Assembly (NCBI GenBank): GCA_029237695.1 | Contig: CM055265.1 | Location: forward strand, 45,569,056 to 45,633,055 | DNA length: 64,000 nucleotides | Direction: 5' to 3' | From: Conchocele bisecta | Lineage: Eukaryota > Mollusca > Bivalvia > Lucinida > Thyasiridae | Shown here: piece after piece, positions 27,701-42,700 of the stretch | How the letters are laid out: every line of letters starts with the position of its first letter | How positions within the stretch are numbered: the stretch's first letter is position 1 | Notes under the pieces: model-generated | Told to the model about the DNA's origin: nothing | Seen by the model: the letters and a program-made list of their open reading frames with translations, nothing else | Database searches by the model: none | Translations under genes and position numbers: made by a program

Positions 27701-30700
27701 CATAGCACAGTGGTTGGAATAAATATACAAACGGAAAATATAAACGAAACAATGTCAGTATACAATTATAAACACTATAAATTAACGCCTGAAGAATTCC
27801 ATGATCTCGGTTTGTTTGTTATTGGCACATCTTCTGTCAAAGTTAAATTTAAGTAAACGTTTGTTCAAATCACTTAATTAGCGTGGACATCATAACGCCC
27901 GTAATTCACGCCGCTATTGTTTGCGATTCGTGATTTAATGTCATCCCGCGTCAAGGGAAACTATTCAACGCGACCGCCCGCAATGGTGGAATTCGCACCT
28001 CGTTAGACAAACAGCTGATCACAGACTTACCTGTTCGAGTTATTAGCGGTAATTACCACTGTTTGACCGTCCACGGGACTAATCCACAGGTTCGACTGTT
28101 CCAGTAATTCATAGTTCGAGTTTAAGGTGTTTTATTACATGAATTATATAGGAAATTTGCCGGGACTGTCGAACCAGTTCGAGTTTTCCATGGTGTTCGA
28201 GCCAGACCTGTTCTAGTTATCGAAGTTCTACTGTAATTTACTCGTGGTGTAATGGGTAAAATGATTTCATATTTTTCGCGAAAACATTCGACAATGTCAC
28301 TTCATCGCTATCTCGAACCTAGTCCTATCTCGACTATATGGACGAGCTCCCTTCGACTTCGAGATACTGGTGCTCAACTGTACGAAGTTTAGTGAAACAG
28401 CCCCCTGGTCTATATTACATGTGTATACTGATCTACGTACCCGAGGTCTGATCCTCGTCATAGTCGTCCAGGATGAGCCTGAGGAGGCGCTGGGTGTGGG
28501 ACCGCTGCCGATTGATGGACGTCACCCGCAGCTCCACCGCGACCGTCTTCAATAGCCACGACTGGTGGTTCGCGATTGAGTGATCTACACAAGGGGAAAG
28601 GGTTGAATGCCCTAATAATAGCTAATAATTCCAGCACAAAAATATTTACACAATTCCCTAACATTTGATTGGCCCGTAGCAAGTCTCTGTCCAAAATTTT
28701 TATATCCCAGTAAACTCCCACGCCGAACTACTTTCCATAACCGTGAGGTGCAGTTAAAATAATTCTTAACAAAACGGAAAATAAACACATTTTCTTGATG
28801 AATTTATTTCAAATGCTGGAATTATAAGGAATGAATGGCCTTTTTGTGAAATTTATCGGGATATAAACTTGGAAAAGTCGCAGGAATACTGAACGAGGCC
28901 TTCCGGCCTTCATCCAGTATTCCCGCGGCTTTTCCAAGTTTATATCCCGATAAATTTCACAAAAAGGCCATTCATTCCTATAAGGTAATAGGCGAATGAT
29001 TAGATTTATTAGTTTTAGTTTCAACTATACTGGATGTAGGCCAGAAGGCCTTCAGACAGTATAGTTACATTTTATATCCACAATAAATTCTACAATAAAT
29101 TCTATTTTTCATATTTTTTCATAAATGTTTATTCCTATGATAAACCTATCCCTGGGACTTACTGAAGCGTTTCTGATCGTACGGCAGGTGCTGTAACTGT
29201 CGATACAGGAAGTCATGTGACGTGCGGAGGTATCGCAGCGTGGGTGACGATGTGTCCTTGTTTGCGGCCAGCATGTACACGAGGCGGTAACAAAGCTCGG
29301 CAAGCCTCGGTGTGTCTGTGAGACACTGGGGCCCGCTGCTGTTGCCAAGGTTACGGCACAGAATGGCCAGCACCGAGTGTAGGCACGTCTTAGGGGAGTT
29401 CAACACGCCTGGAAAAAATGAAAATGAATGGGCTTAACGTCCCAGCAACAGCTCATACCTAGGACCTGATAAAGGGCTCATTTGTAAACCGTTACCCCAC
29501 CCACCAATTTCCATACAATAGACACTATAGCGTTTTCAAGGTAGGAAAGAGCTTGGGAAAATGTTGTAGTTGCGGATTCGCTCAAACAGCACACATTTCA
29601 ATTTTTCTGCTGACGTATGTCTCTGGAAATCCATAAATGTGTTAGGGCTTCAAATATATTCACTTCAATCGTCTGCTTTAAGCATTTTGTTAGTTACGGG
29701 CAAATTAGCTACCACAGCCAAGGCGATAATTGTGTGAATGAAAGAATGTCGCACATTTTTGTGGGCTGTGGAAGCATAAATTAGATGTAAAATCTGGCTG
29801 AAATGCCATTACAGTCTCAATATATTGACGTGAATCACTGAAATAAACATCAGTAAATCCGATGTTACAATTTGTGACAAATAAGTGTCATTCACTAACC
29901 TTGAATGATCTAAAACGTGTGTTTATTTGGATTTGCGTCCCAACATTTCGACTTAACCTTCCGTGAACTTTACTTTTGGATTTCCTTTGTTATATTCGCA
30001 GAATGATCAATAATGATGTCACGGGAAAACCTAAGCTGGAGCATTACAAATACTACAGCCAATCAGGTGGCGATGTGTGTGTGGGATTCTTTCGGAAAGA
30101 GATATTTCTCTGTAACGTTGGTAGCTAAAACGTGTGTAACTAACAATATACTAAACACAGATGTTTAAAGTGAATATGTTTGGGGACCTAAGGCATTTAT
30201 TATTTGCCAGAGGCGTAAGTCAGCAGAAAATTTTAAACGTGTGGTGTTTCAGTGAGCCCGAAACTAAGCCTGTCTAGGGAATTTTCCCAAGCTGTTGTTC
30301 ACCTTGAAAGGCTATACTGTATAATGGGTGGGTGGGGTAACGTTTTTCAAATGAGCCATTTATTGGGTCCTAGGTCCGATTCTGCCACCTGTGCTAAGGT
30401 CATATAGAGATGGGACTACAGTTCAAAGTCTCATCCGACAAACCAGTGGAAATGAAATACTATGGAAGTATATATGATGCCTAAGGCGAGGTTTGAACCT
30501 ACAACCTCCTGATTGGAAGTCAGGTGTCCTTAGGTCACATCCCATCCCTCAATACACCGGGAAGACAGCAATGGTTCACCTCCTCAGTGTTGCGCCTAGA
30601 GCATGCCATCAACAGAATCCCGCAATTTTATCACCGATGTCCCCTTTAAATGGTCTATTAAGCCATATCGTGTTCTCCTATTATCCAGAGCTTATTGATT

Positions 30701-33700
30701 TTCTTCATGATTAAATAGGGAACAAATGATCAAAACATAAAACAAATTTAACCATTCACTTATTTGATTGTATTAGTACTTATTCATTTAGTTATACTGT
30801 GAAACAGTTGAACATTTATTTAGTTGTGCTGTGTTTGCTTATTGCAGCTCAACTAAGTAAATTATCAATTACAGTATTTCCACTACTCGATTTGAAAATC
30901 ATTGCGTATTTTCACATTGCTGCGAGTATTCTGTTGACCCACTGTTGATAATCAATGTGTATTCGGCTAAAATAAGTGCGTAAATATGTCGATACACACC
31001 TTATCTGGAGCTCTGATTATCGTGTTGGGTAATAAATAGAGGAATACCAGGCTAGTGTCTTTTGCTACCGCAATTATATCACATATGTCCCTCCCCTTCA
31101 AAATGGTCTATTGCACCACACTGAGTTTGCCTATTATTGCATTGGTTAACAAACAATGGTCAACCCTTTCACCACTAAGTATCTGGAATAGATTTTGATA
31201 TGTTAATGTTGCAGCCAATCCAATCATCACAAAAAGATCTTCAGACTAGTCCATTTATAAAGAGGGGATGTTTTTGCTCTCAAAAATATGAAAAGTACTT
31301 GCAAAAGGTGCAGATCCTGATGAGACAGCTCATCTGGATCTACACCGTTTGCCAATACCACTGTACGGGGCCTGTGGTGTTGAAAGGGCTAATGACTGAA
31401 CTTTACAAAAGTTTAACCCACCTACATAGGCAACATGTCAACTGAAGTCATACGTTCCACAGAAACAACTTGGCATTGCTATAATGTAAGCGGCACTACA
31501 AATAAGTTTCATTATATTGCAAACATCACGGTTGTATGTACTCTAAATCAGACGTCATCGAACAGCATCTACAATTTGATGAGGGTATTATATACAGATG
31601 GGCAGAGCTCCAGATAAGCTGCGTACTTGTGTAAATACCCAATTAAAATTGCCAAAAACCCAATTGAAATCAGAAGTAGCGAGTATCAAAAAGCAATAAC
31701 AAATTTGTGGTACCTTTATCATGCTACAGAAAACAATACACGGACCACAAATATAGCATATTTTTCTTATTTTCCATGAAAACACATCTTGGTATTTCAT
31801 TAGAATTGTCTCCATGGAGACACTTGGAGACAATTATAATGAAATGCCAAGACATGTTTTCATTTCGAAGTAAATTCTTCAATAATTGCTGTCTGTTGAT
31901 GTGTAAACAGTAGTGTCATTTTATTTTACCCAATTAAAATTTTGAAATACCCAATTGCTTCAGATATGATGGAGTGAAAATACTCAATTACTAATTCCTT
32001 ATCTGGAGCCCTGTAGCAGATTTCATCAAAATTGCAAATGGGAATGCACGGGGAAGTACCATAAATACAGCATTAAAATTACAATTTCCATCATAGAAAG
32101 AAATCATGTCTACGGTTAAATTTTAAATACGGGTTTTATCATCAAATTACCGATTGCTTAACCGTAACCTGTTCAACCCTACAGACCATAAAGCCAACAT
32201 ATACAAACACTGTAGATCCAGATGAGATGACTCAGTGTAGCTCCTGATCAAATAGCTCACTCCTATAGCGGTATATATTGCTTTTAGAAGAAGCATGGCG
32301 GATGTTTCATTGATGGAATGCCGAACAGTGCAGATCCTGATCCGACTGTGCAGATGCACAGGCTGATCTGGATCTACACTAGTCGCAAAACCCATAAGTC
32401 CTAATTCTCCAGTCAGAGCCACATATAAGTTGGGATGTGTAGCTACAGCCCACGTCCTACCTGGGTCCTGGAGGTTGGTCTTATTGACAGGTTTCCTGAT
32501 CTCAAAGCCAAGCAGGAAGTGTGCGAGGTTGGGGGCGGGCTGCTCCAGCACGTGTAGTATCAACTTCAGAAGGTGCTGGCGAGTCGCGTTCTGGGTCTTG
32601 ACGCTCGACTCCTCCTCATCTGTAGTGGTGTACAATGGATTGATTTGATTTATTGGTGTTTAACAGTCTATCAACAGCTGGGGTCATTTAAGGCCGGGCC
32701 AACGGGTTCGATCCCGTATTTAACATGCTGCATTGGGAGGGAAAATCCCAAAATCAGAACGGCATATTTACATCGAAAAAATATAAATTGCTAGGTCCAT
32801 ACCACACCAAAGTCACTACCCCTAAAAGTAATAGGATTACAAATAATCGTGATACTCACATAAGAGGTATAACCAGATTCAACTGTCACATACAAAAGAC
32901 GTATGTGAGGGCCAAACCAGGTCTCCGGTCGGTCGGGATTCCTGTATGGATTAACCCCGGTGGTTAAATTACCCATTACATGCTCCCACTTGCCACCAAT
33001 GGTGTACAATGGAAAGAACGTTCATACTGGGCATGCAATGGGACTCGTGGATTGAATAACGTTTTACATTATTTACAGATGGGCAGATACTTATATAATA
33101 GGGGAAAATGTGAATGGGTTAAACGTTATACGTTGCCATAATTTGAGGGGCTTATGGGATTTGTGACCAGTGCAGCTCCTGATCAAACAGCACTCATGTA
33201 GCCTGATAATGATATATATTGCTTGTTACAAGCATGACGGGTGTGATGGAATGGTAAACAGTGCAGATCCTGATCAGACTGTGCGGATGCACAGGCTGAT
33301 CTGGATCTACACTGGTTGCAAAACCCATAAGCCCCATTTCTCCAGTCACATATAGAGATGGGACCTTGGTTTAAAGAAACATTCAATGGACAAGTGGGAT
33401 GGAAATACTCTGAATGTATTTTCATGACTAAGGCGGGGATTGTACATGTGACATCCGAAATTGAAATCCAATTAGCTACAATATCATTATCTGGTGGCAG
33501 GCACCATCACTACATTTGACTGGCATTGAGGACACATTACTTATTTTTTTCATTCACACATAATTCATGAGAATGAGACATTACATTCCGCCCATGCACA
33601 ACCTTCTTGTGCATGAGACATTACTTAGATACATTATGGATCACAGATTGAAAACAGTAGAAAATGTTTATACAGGGGTTGAGTAGTATAACAAGGTCAT

Positions 33701-36700
33701 TTATTATAGGAATGAATGGCCTTTTTGTGGAATTTATCGGGGTATGAACTTGGAAAAGTCGTGGGAATACTGGACGAAGGCCGAAAGGCCTCGTGCAGTA
33801 TTCCCGCGACTTTTCCAAGTTTATATCCCCGATAAATTCCACAAAAAGGCCATTCATTCCTTATAATTCCAGCATTTGAAATAAATTCATCAAGAAAATG
33901 TGTTTATTTTCCGTTTTCTTCAGAATTATTTTAACTGCGCCTCACGGTTACGGAAAGTAGTTCGGTGTGGGAGTTTACTGGGATATACATTTTGGACAGA
34001 GACTTGCTACGAGCCAATCAAATGTTAGGGAATTGTGTAAATATTTTTGTGCTGGAATTATAATTCATTTATAATTCGCCCTACTTTCGAAGCCAATCGA
34101 TTATTTCACATATTACAAGATTTAACCCGAATGAGTCACATATTACCAGATTTAATGACTACCTGTTCGACAGGAAATGGAAGCCCAATACTCGGATGGG
34201 AGACTGCATTATAAACCTGGCTAATTATAAATATGTAATTGTTCACACATTGGATTTTTAAGGAACTTAATGCTGCAGTCGCTAGCGCTCCCTCACATTT
34301 AATTCCTTAAAAATCCAAAATGTGGCAGTGACTGGAGAAATGTGGCGTAAGGGATTTGTGCCCAGCGTAGCTACTGGTCAAATAGCACACACCCGTAGCC
34401 TAATAACGATCTATACAGCTTGTTAGTGTAAGACGTGTGTTTCATTTATGGAATCACGAACAGTGCAGTTTATGATCAGACTGCGGATGCACAGGCTGAT
34501 CTGCATCTACACTGGTCGCCTCATTTCTCCAGTGACAGCCACATATGTGAACAAGAAATGTGGTCTGTCGGCACGAATGCCCCAGTGGCAGATTGTAGAA
34601 ACTGTGACAAAGTTAATTAACCAAAAGTGATAAGTATTATAGGAATGAATGGCCTTTTTTTCCGGCCTTCGTCCAGTATTCCCGCGACTTTTCCAAGTTT
34701 ATACCCCGATAAATTCCACAAAAAGGCCATTCATTCCTTATAATTCCAGCATTTTAAATAAATTCATTAAGAAAATGTGTTTATTTTCCGTTTTCTTAAG
34801 AATTATTTTAACTGCGCCTGACGGTTACGGAAAGTAGTTCGGCATGGAGTTTACTGGGATATAAATTTTGGACGGAGACTTGAAACGGACCAATCAAATG
34901 TTAGGGAATTGTGTAAATATTTTTGTGCTGGAATTATAGTTAATTAACCAAAAGTGATAAGTATTCATAAGTACAGTTGTGAAGGTCAAAAGGCAACGTC
35001 ATATTAAGGGTAGCATGGATGTGCTACATTTGTGCACAAGTCTTATGTAAACACTGGTAAACTTAATAATGTGTGAAAAAGTTGTAAAGGGTCAAGGTCA
35101 TATTAACGGCAGCATTTCAAAGGATATACGAGATATAACAGAAATGAGAAACTCCGGCAAACTTCTTCAAAGTTGTGCAGGTCAGAAGGTCAAGGTCATA
35201 TTAAGGATAGCATGGATTTGTGGCATTTTACCACAAGTATGAAATATTAAAGTAATCCATCAAGGGATATAGAAGTTATGACAGAATTGAGAAACTCCGT
35301 CAAACTTCTTAATGTGTGAAAAAGTTCAAAGTTGTGAAGGTCAAAAGGTCATATTAAGGGCAGCATGGAGGTTACTTCCTGATTCTCCTATGTGTCCTAC
35401 TTTTCATTTCCACATGCATGGTCAGTGATACATGACTAAAGTGCTATAGTCTTTATTAAGTTTACGCTACTTATAGAGTTAAAAGATTAACAGACAATTA
35501 AAGATCTATGATGTTTTATGTGTTTGTGTTTAAGTTGTTTTTTTAAATCATCTCTTCTTTGATATGTCATTGATCTTGTTTAATATAATATCAAGGTGCA
35601 TAATCACATGGTTACAACAACAGTGTCTGAAAGTGTTGAAAGCTCGTCCACTCCAAAGTAAGTATTATTTGATATTTTCCTTAATATGCAACGGATTTTG
35701 ATGAAATATGGCGCAGCAAACGCATCTGTATGAGCTGCATTTGGTGGTTCCAGGAGTTCGGCACATACATATGTCGAGACACGGAAACAGATTCTTCGCA
35801 AAAACGACAGAAGTTTGGGCCAAAGTACAGATACCACCAAATGCAGCTTAACAAGACGCGTTTGAATCCGCATCTAAAACCCCAGGTGCGCAACTTCACA
35901 CAATGACCAGTATTCCTGTAAAGTTTCGCGACTAACAGAAATACTTTTGGAGATACGCGCGACACAAGTTGAAAATCCACACTTTTCACTAAGTCAAGGG
36001 CCATAACTCCGTGAATACTGGATGAATCCGCATCTAAAACCCCAGGTGCGCAACTTCACACAATGACAAGTATTCCTTTAAAGTTTCACGACTGTAACTC
36101 AAAATCTTTTGGAGATATGCACGACACAAATTTTGTGACGGACAGACGGACAGACAGATGGACAACCAAGCAAAATCAATATGTCTCCCCATTCATGGGG
36201 GAGACATAATAATAAATTGCAGATAAGACATAAGATTAGATGGCCGCAGCCTGCATGTCGCGCCTTGGGGCGAGGCATGGACACTAACAAAAGAGATATT
36301 GTAGAAGGAAAAACTTTAACCAAAAAACTTTAACCGGACACGTACGTACGTACGGACGGACGGACGCCAAAGTGCCGACTATATCACGCTTTCCGCAAGC
36401 GGTCGCGACAAAAACTTTAACCAAAAACTTTAACCAAAAATTTCAAAGTAATTAGACCTTGACATTGGGCACAGGGGCCGCACGGGAGCGGGGTAGAATG
36501 AAAATATAGATGATGATAAACACCCATGTGAAGTTTCAAGGTAATGGGCAAAGCAGGTGCAGAGATATAGTACATGAAAAAACTTTAACCAAAAACTTCA
36601 AAGTAATTTGACCTTGACATTGGGCACAGGGGCCACACGGGTGGCGGGTAGAATGAAAATATGAATGATGATAAACAGGCATGTGAAGGTTCAAGGCAAT

Positions 36701-39700
36701 GGGCAAAGTAGTTGCATAGATATAGTACATGAAAAAACTTTAACCAAAAATTTTAACCAAAACCTTCAAAGTAATTTAACCTTGACATTGGGCACAGGGG
36801 CCGCACGGGTGGGGGTTGAATGAAACTATGGATGATGATAAACACCCATGTGAAGTTTCAAGGTAATGGGCAAAGCAGTTGCAGAGATATAGTATAATGA
36901 AAAACTTTAACCAAAAACTTTAACCAAAAAACTTTAACCAAAAACTTTAACCGGAAACACGTACGTTCGCCAAAGTGCCGACTATATCGCGCTTTCCGCA
37001 AGCGGGAGCTACAAAAATTAAGAAATTAACAATACAAAGTTGAAACAGAGCATTGTCCCAATTTCACCCAAGGCTATGCTTATAACAACAATATTATCTG
37101 TACAAAATTCCTGCTTCTCCTACATTGAAATTAGCCCCAAATTAACAAAAGTAGGAGAATCAGGAAGACACCACATGGATATGTGGCATTTGTCCACAAG
37201 TATGATGTGTTGAAATATTTAAGTAATCATTCAAAGGATATAGACATTATGACAGAATTGACAAACTCCGGCTAACTTCTTGATGTGCCGGATGGACACA
37301 CGGACAGACTGACAGTCTAAGCACTATATGCCTCTGTCTCTACCGAGACCAGGGCATAAAAATAACATACATATGTACCTTTGTTGTCGTGGTCTGCCTG
37401 AGCCGGCTCCTCCACATCATCAGTCTCGAGACACTCTACAAACCCGTGTAGAAGGCGTTCCGATGTCTCCTACAATGCACATTTTTTATCTTTGACCTCC
37501 CAGTGTGACCTTGACCTCGGACGTAGACTATGGGTATTGAACGAGACACAACGTCTCATCATGGCAAACATTTGTAGTAAATCATTTGAAAATCCATTTT
37601 CGGTTTAGGAGATAATACGGTGGAAACAAAATCAATTGCACATTTTTTACCTTTGACCTCCAAGTGTGACATTAACCTTGGACGTAGACACATGCGTATT
37701 GAACGAGACGCATCATCTCATCATGGCAAACATGTGAAAAATTAATTTAAAATATATTCATCGGTTTAGAAGATATAGAGCGGACCGACCAACAGACAAA
37801 GCGGACTCATATATACGCCCACTAACCTTCAATTGTGGGGGTATAATAATATCTGAAATGAAGTAGAATGACTGTTGTAGATGCGTACCTGGGGCCCGTT
37901 TCACAAACTTCGTACGACTAAAATGTATGTAAGTGCAAATTTCAATTGATGGATTTACATTTATTGAGCATGCTACTATGCTCAATAAATGTAAATCCAA
38001 TAACTGTTTACAAGAAAACATTGTTAATGCGAGATCTACAGAATATCATAATTTTGCACTTACAAACATTTTCGTCCTACGAAGTTTAGTGAAACGGCCC
38101 CCAGATTCTCTGTGAACAGTGACTGTTGTAGATGCGTACCTGATTCTCGGTGAACAACGTAACGAGGTCCGACTGTATGGGCGCAGACTTGGACATGAGA
38201 TAGAGTATCCTTATGGCGGCCAGGGCTTGCTGCGGCATCTGGCTGTCGAACATCAGGTACCTGTGACACAGCATCACCCCAAACTGTTAGTGTAATTATC
38301 ACATACAGAGCTCCAGATAAGGTGCATTATAAGAATTAATGGCCTTTTTGTGGAATTTATCGGGGTATAAACTTGGAAAAGTCGCGGGAATACTGGACGA
38401 AGGCCGGAAGGCCTCGTCCAGTATTCCTGCGACTTTTCCAAGTTTATTATAGGAATGAATGGCCTTTTTGTTGAATTTATCGGGGTATAAACTTGGAAAA
38501 GTTGCGGGAATACTAGACGAAGGCCGGAAGGCCTCGTCCAGTATTATATCCCCGATAAATTCAACAAAAAGGCCATTCATTCCTTATAATTCCAGCATTT
38601 GAAATAAACTCATAAAAAAAATGTGTTTATTTTCAGTTTTCTTAAGAATTATTTTAACTGCGCCTCACGGTTACGGAAAGTAGTTAGGCGTGCGAGTTTA
38701 ATGGGATATAAATTTTGGACATATAAATGTTAGGGAATTGTGTAAATATTTTTGTGCTGGAATTATATTGGCATATTTTACGCACTTATTTTAGTAAATA
38801 CGCACCGATTATCAAAAGTGGGAGTACAAAATACTCACACCAGTGTAAAATATGCATTGATTTTCAAATTGATTATATTTTATTTCTACATATTGTCCAA
38901 TTATTTGGGTATTTCTTTTTACACTAGTTGTATATGAATTTCAATTTTTTTTTAACAAATACCGTACTGACCCTATGTATTCGGACACCCTAAATATTCG
39001 GACACCCTATATTATCACAAAAATAATTATTTTTCGTGACCCTAAATTTCGGACAGGTGTGAAATGTGGATATTTTTTTAAACGTATGTTTTCGGACAGT
39101 AAACAATCATAATTGGAAATATTTTTCATCAATATAATTATGGTTTAATATTACTACGGTGACAATATTTACCGAAATCTGCAAGCTTCAGTAGACGATG
39201 AATTAACACATTAAGTCCGTGTACCAGATTTTTGGAAACACAATAAGCGCACATAATGCGTTACGTCTCAGATGTGATGAACCAATGAAAGGTGTTGTCG
39301 AGTCCGCATTAGCGATTATGTAAATGGTGCAAATGTTTTTTAACTTTAAAGTTAAAAATATCACGTCACATAATCATGAAAGGTCCAAATTGTAAAGATG
39401 CGGCATTCCTTTCATGTCTGAAACTGAAGGCCGACAAGAAGTCGTATAATCATGATAATCGAGAGTGTATATTTAACCAAGTCCTTTCAGAAATTGACAT
39501 AATACACCTTTACGGGTATGAAATATATATTTTTTTTATTTCTCAATGAAAGTACATGTTGTGACCACTCATTTGAACCGTCTCGACTAGACAGTTCAAA
39601 TGGTGGTCGCGACGTATACTTCTGAGCGCATAGAAGGAAAATATTTAGGATTTTCCGCAAGCATAATAGCGTCTCCTCAGCATTTTGCCCCTTGATTTTC

Positions 39701-42700
39701 CCCGACGTTTGCGGCACAGATCAAACGACGTATTGACCAATCGGTTCAATTTCAAAACATAGCCTAAAGGTCACACAGTTTACAGCCTCGCGCTGAATGA
39801 TGTCATCAGGTGAACACCTGGCATTTGACACGACAGAGCGTTATCAATTTTTTTTTACACAACACACGAATTTCGTGTGTAATATGTATGTGTCGGGTGA
39901 AATCGAGTTCTCGGATTTGGAATTCGAATTCGTGGCAGATATTAAAATACAATCGACTTCTGTATTACGTTGAAAACTGACATAAATTTTGGAGCAGACA
40001 TCATCGTATTTTGCCGATATTGATTTTCAAAATCTGTCCTAGTATCTTCCGTAAATGACGTTGAAAGTTGACATACATTTCAGAGCTAAAATTATTATCG
40101 AAAAAAACCCGATGCAATACGGGTGGTAATACTGGTATAATACCCGCGTTTACGCGTATATAATAATGTAAATCGGTGAATAGAGTATTACCTATTGGTT
40201 TGACAGTTCGATTCTTGCGTGTGGCAAAAAAAGGTGATCTTGTATAAGTTGTAAGCATTTATTTAAAAACGTACGGATGGACAGGCCAGTCAATCGTTAG
40301 TCATCGTGATAACAATGACCCGCGTGCGTCTGTCTACCCGCTCGTCCGAAATCTGTGTCGCAGTTAAAAAAAACACGATGTCTCACCAAGCGGACACGGC
40401 TACTGGCAATACCGTGTTAGCATGGAGTGATCGATTTTTCCACACGCTACTTGGATTATCTGGTGAATTGGATTTAAGTATTGCAATTAATACAGGGATT
40501 ATTTTTCCAATAATAAGGTAACACATTTGTATTATATTGATTATTTAATTGCCTCCGTTCACAGAAATCATCAGAGCATTTAATTGCCCCGTTGCGTTTA
40601 CAGAAAGCATCGGAGAACATTGCATTCCGGTGGTTCGAGGTTGGCGACCCTAAATATTCGGACAGCAATTTCGATAATTATTTTTGGGAACCTATATATT
40701 CGGACAGTAAAAATAATAATTATTTTTACCCGTCCGAAAACATAGGGTTATTACGGTATTCAATTAATCAGAAAATGGTTAATTTCACAAAACCATCAGA
40801 CAATATCAACAAATGTAGTATATCCTGATCTGGATTCACAATGTTTGTAAATATTAAAATAGACGTCAGTAGTAATGATACGGTTAATTTCTTCAATTGT
40901 TTCATACAGGGATATAAATATCATACGTGGCTGTGTCTGGAGAAACGGGGCTTATGGGTTTTGCGACCAGTGTAGATCCAAATCAGCCTGTGCATCTGCA
41001 GTCTGATAAGGATCTGCACTGTTCGCCATCCCATCAATGACACACCCACCATACTACAACCAATATAGATGACTCATGTTACAGGAGCGTGCTATTTGAT
41101 CAGGAGCTACACTGGTCATCAATCCCATAAGCCCCATTTCTCCAGTCACAGTGACATATCCGTTTATTTGTGGTTTATAACTGAGACATACTTGGCAATA
41201 GTGACGACGTGGTCGGACTTGCCGGTGCGGGGGTTAATGCCCAGTAACAGTTTATCCATGGGTGTGACCAGGACCGCCGAGCCCGACTCTCGCACCATGG
41301 CCACAAACTGGGCCTCCTTACACAGGGCCGTCTCCACCAGCTGTAGGCAGCACAGGGCCGTCGTCTCTAGGTCCCCCTGCCCTGTGGGTGATTGGATATA
41401 AAGACTTACACCATGGCCACAAACTGGGCCTCCTTACACAGGGCCATCTCGACCAGCTGTAGGCAGCACAGGGCCGTCGTCTCTAGGTCCCCCTGCCCTG
41501 TGGGCGATTGGAGCACAGGGCTGTCGTCTCTAGCTCCCCCTACCATGTGGGCGATTGATTCATTAATTGGTTGACTGATTGACTGACTGACTGACTGACT
41601 GATAACTGATAACACATCTCATGGATGATAAATACAATACTTGTAAACACTGCAGATCCAGATGAGCCATCTCTGCACCAGATTCTGCAGGTTTTGTGAA
41701 TAATTTTACATAACTGTTTAAAATTACCCGAGTAATGGATTATCCCAAATATTAGCAGAGAACACTTAATATATGATAGGGGTGAAAGGGTTAACCTGGA
41801 GAGTAATGCATAAACAAACTGGCAGACCTATTTTGACGAGAAAAGAACACAATTAACCCTTACACCCCTAAGAACTGGATTTCGATACGTTAATTTTGCA
41901 ACCAATCCAACCGTCGCAAAACAATTTTCAGACTAGTACACTATGGGGTGTTTTTGTTCTCAAAAATATGAAAATTTGTTGCAAAAAGTGCAGATCCTGA
42001 TGAGACGGCTCGTCACGAGCCGGCTCATCTGAATCTACACGTTTTGCCAATACCACTATACAGGCCTGTGGTGTTGAAAGGGTTAAACAGGCCTGTGGTG
42101 TTGAAAGGGTTAACATACCTGGGATGACTGTATATTGCTCGAAGCTCCTCATGGCTTCATCCAGTATGCGCAGTATCTGAAATGAACAAGAAAACAATAA
42201 CAAGCGACTATCTCACCCACGAAAGGTCAAGGTCACCCGAATGACACTGGGCGGGTAGCCATTAATGTGAGGAAGCTAATGATGAAGTTTGGTAGATATA
42301 TGAGATATTCAACATCTGTATGCAATTATTGACGCCTATGCTGGAATTGTGACCGCTATGTCTCATTTTCCACTATAAAGATCAGGGGCCCGTTTCACTG
42401 AACTTCGTACTACTAAAATGTTCGTAAGTGCAAACTTATGATAGTCTGTAAATTTCACATAACAAAGTTTTTTTGTAAACAATTAGTGGATTTACATGTA
42501 TTGAGCATAGGCTGCATATGCTCAATAAATGTAAATCCATCATTTGAAATTTCCAGACGATCCTAAATTTGCACTTACCGTATTTCGCTCTGTATTGTGC
42601 GCACTGATGTACAACGCGCATCTATATTTTGGGGGAAAAAATCAGGAAAAACATTGTTCGCGCAACAAATTTTTCAACAAAAAAATAAATAAAAATTGGC

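Larger units (their letters stand above)
26746..28405. mobile_element. Palindromic MITE (GTTTCACTAAACTT ends) split by nested transposons
   Basis: Ends are gggccgtttcactaaacttt and the inverted aagtttagtgaaacagcccc. The interior has the palindrome tttattgagcataggctg. It is inserted at the end of the 41-bp array, and its right half is displaced by the element at 26958-28380. Confidence 0.85.
35374..37166. mobile_element. Composite insertion with CTTCCTGATTCTCCTA inverted ends
   Basis: Left cttcctgattctcctatgtg and right aaaagtaggagaatcaggaag are inverted repeats. A dispersed repeat (34970-35370) appears to resume at 37167. Inside are two pearl-like elements (35860-36212 and 36215-37020). Confidence 0.68.
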
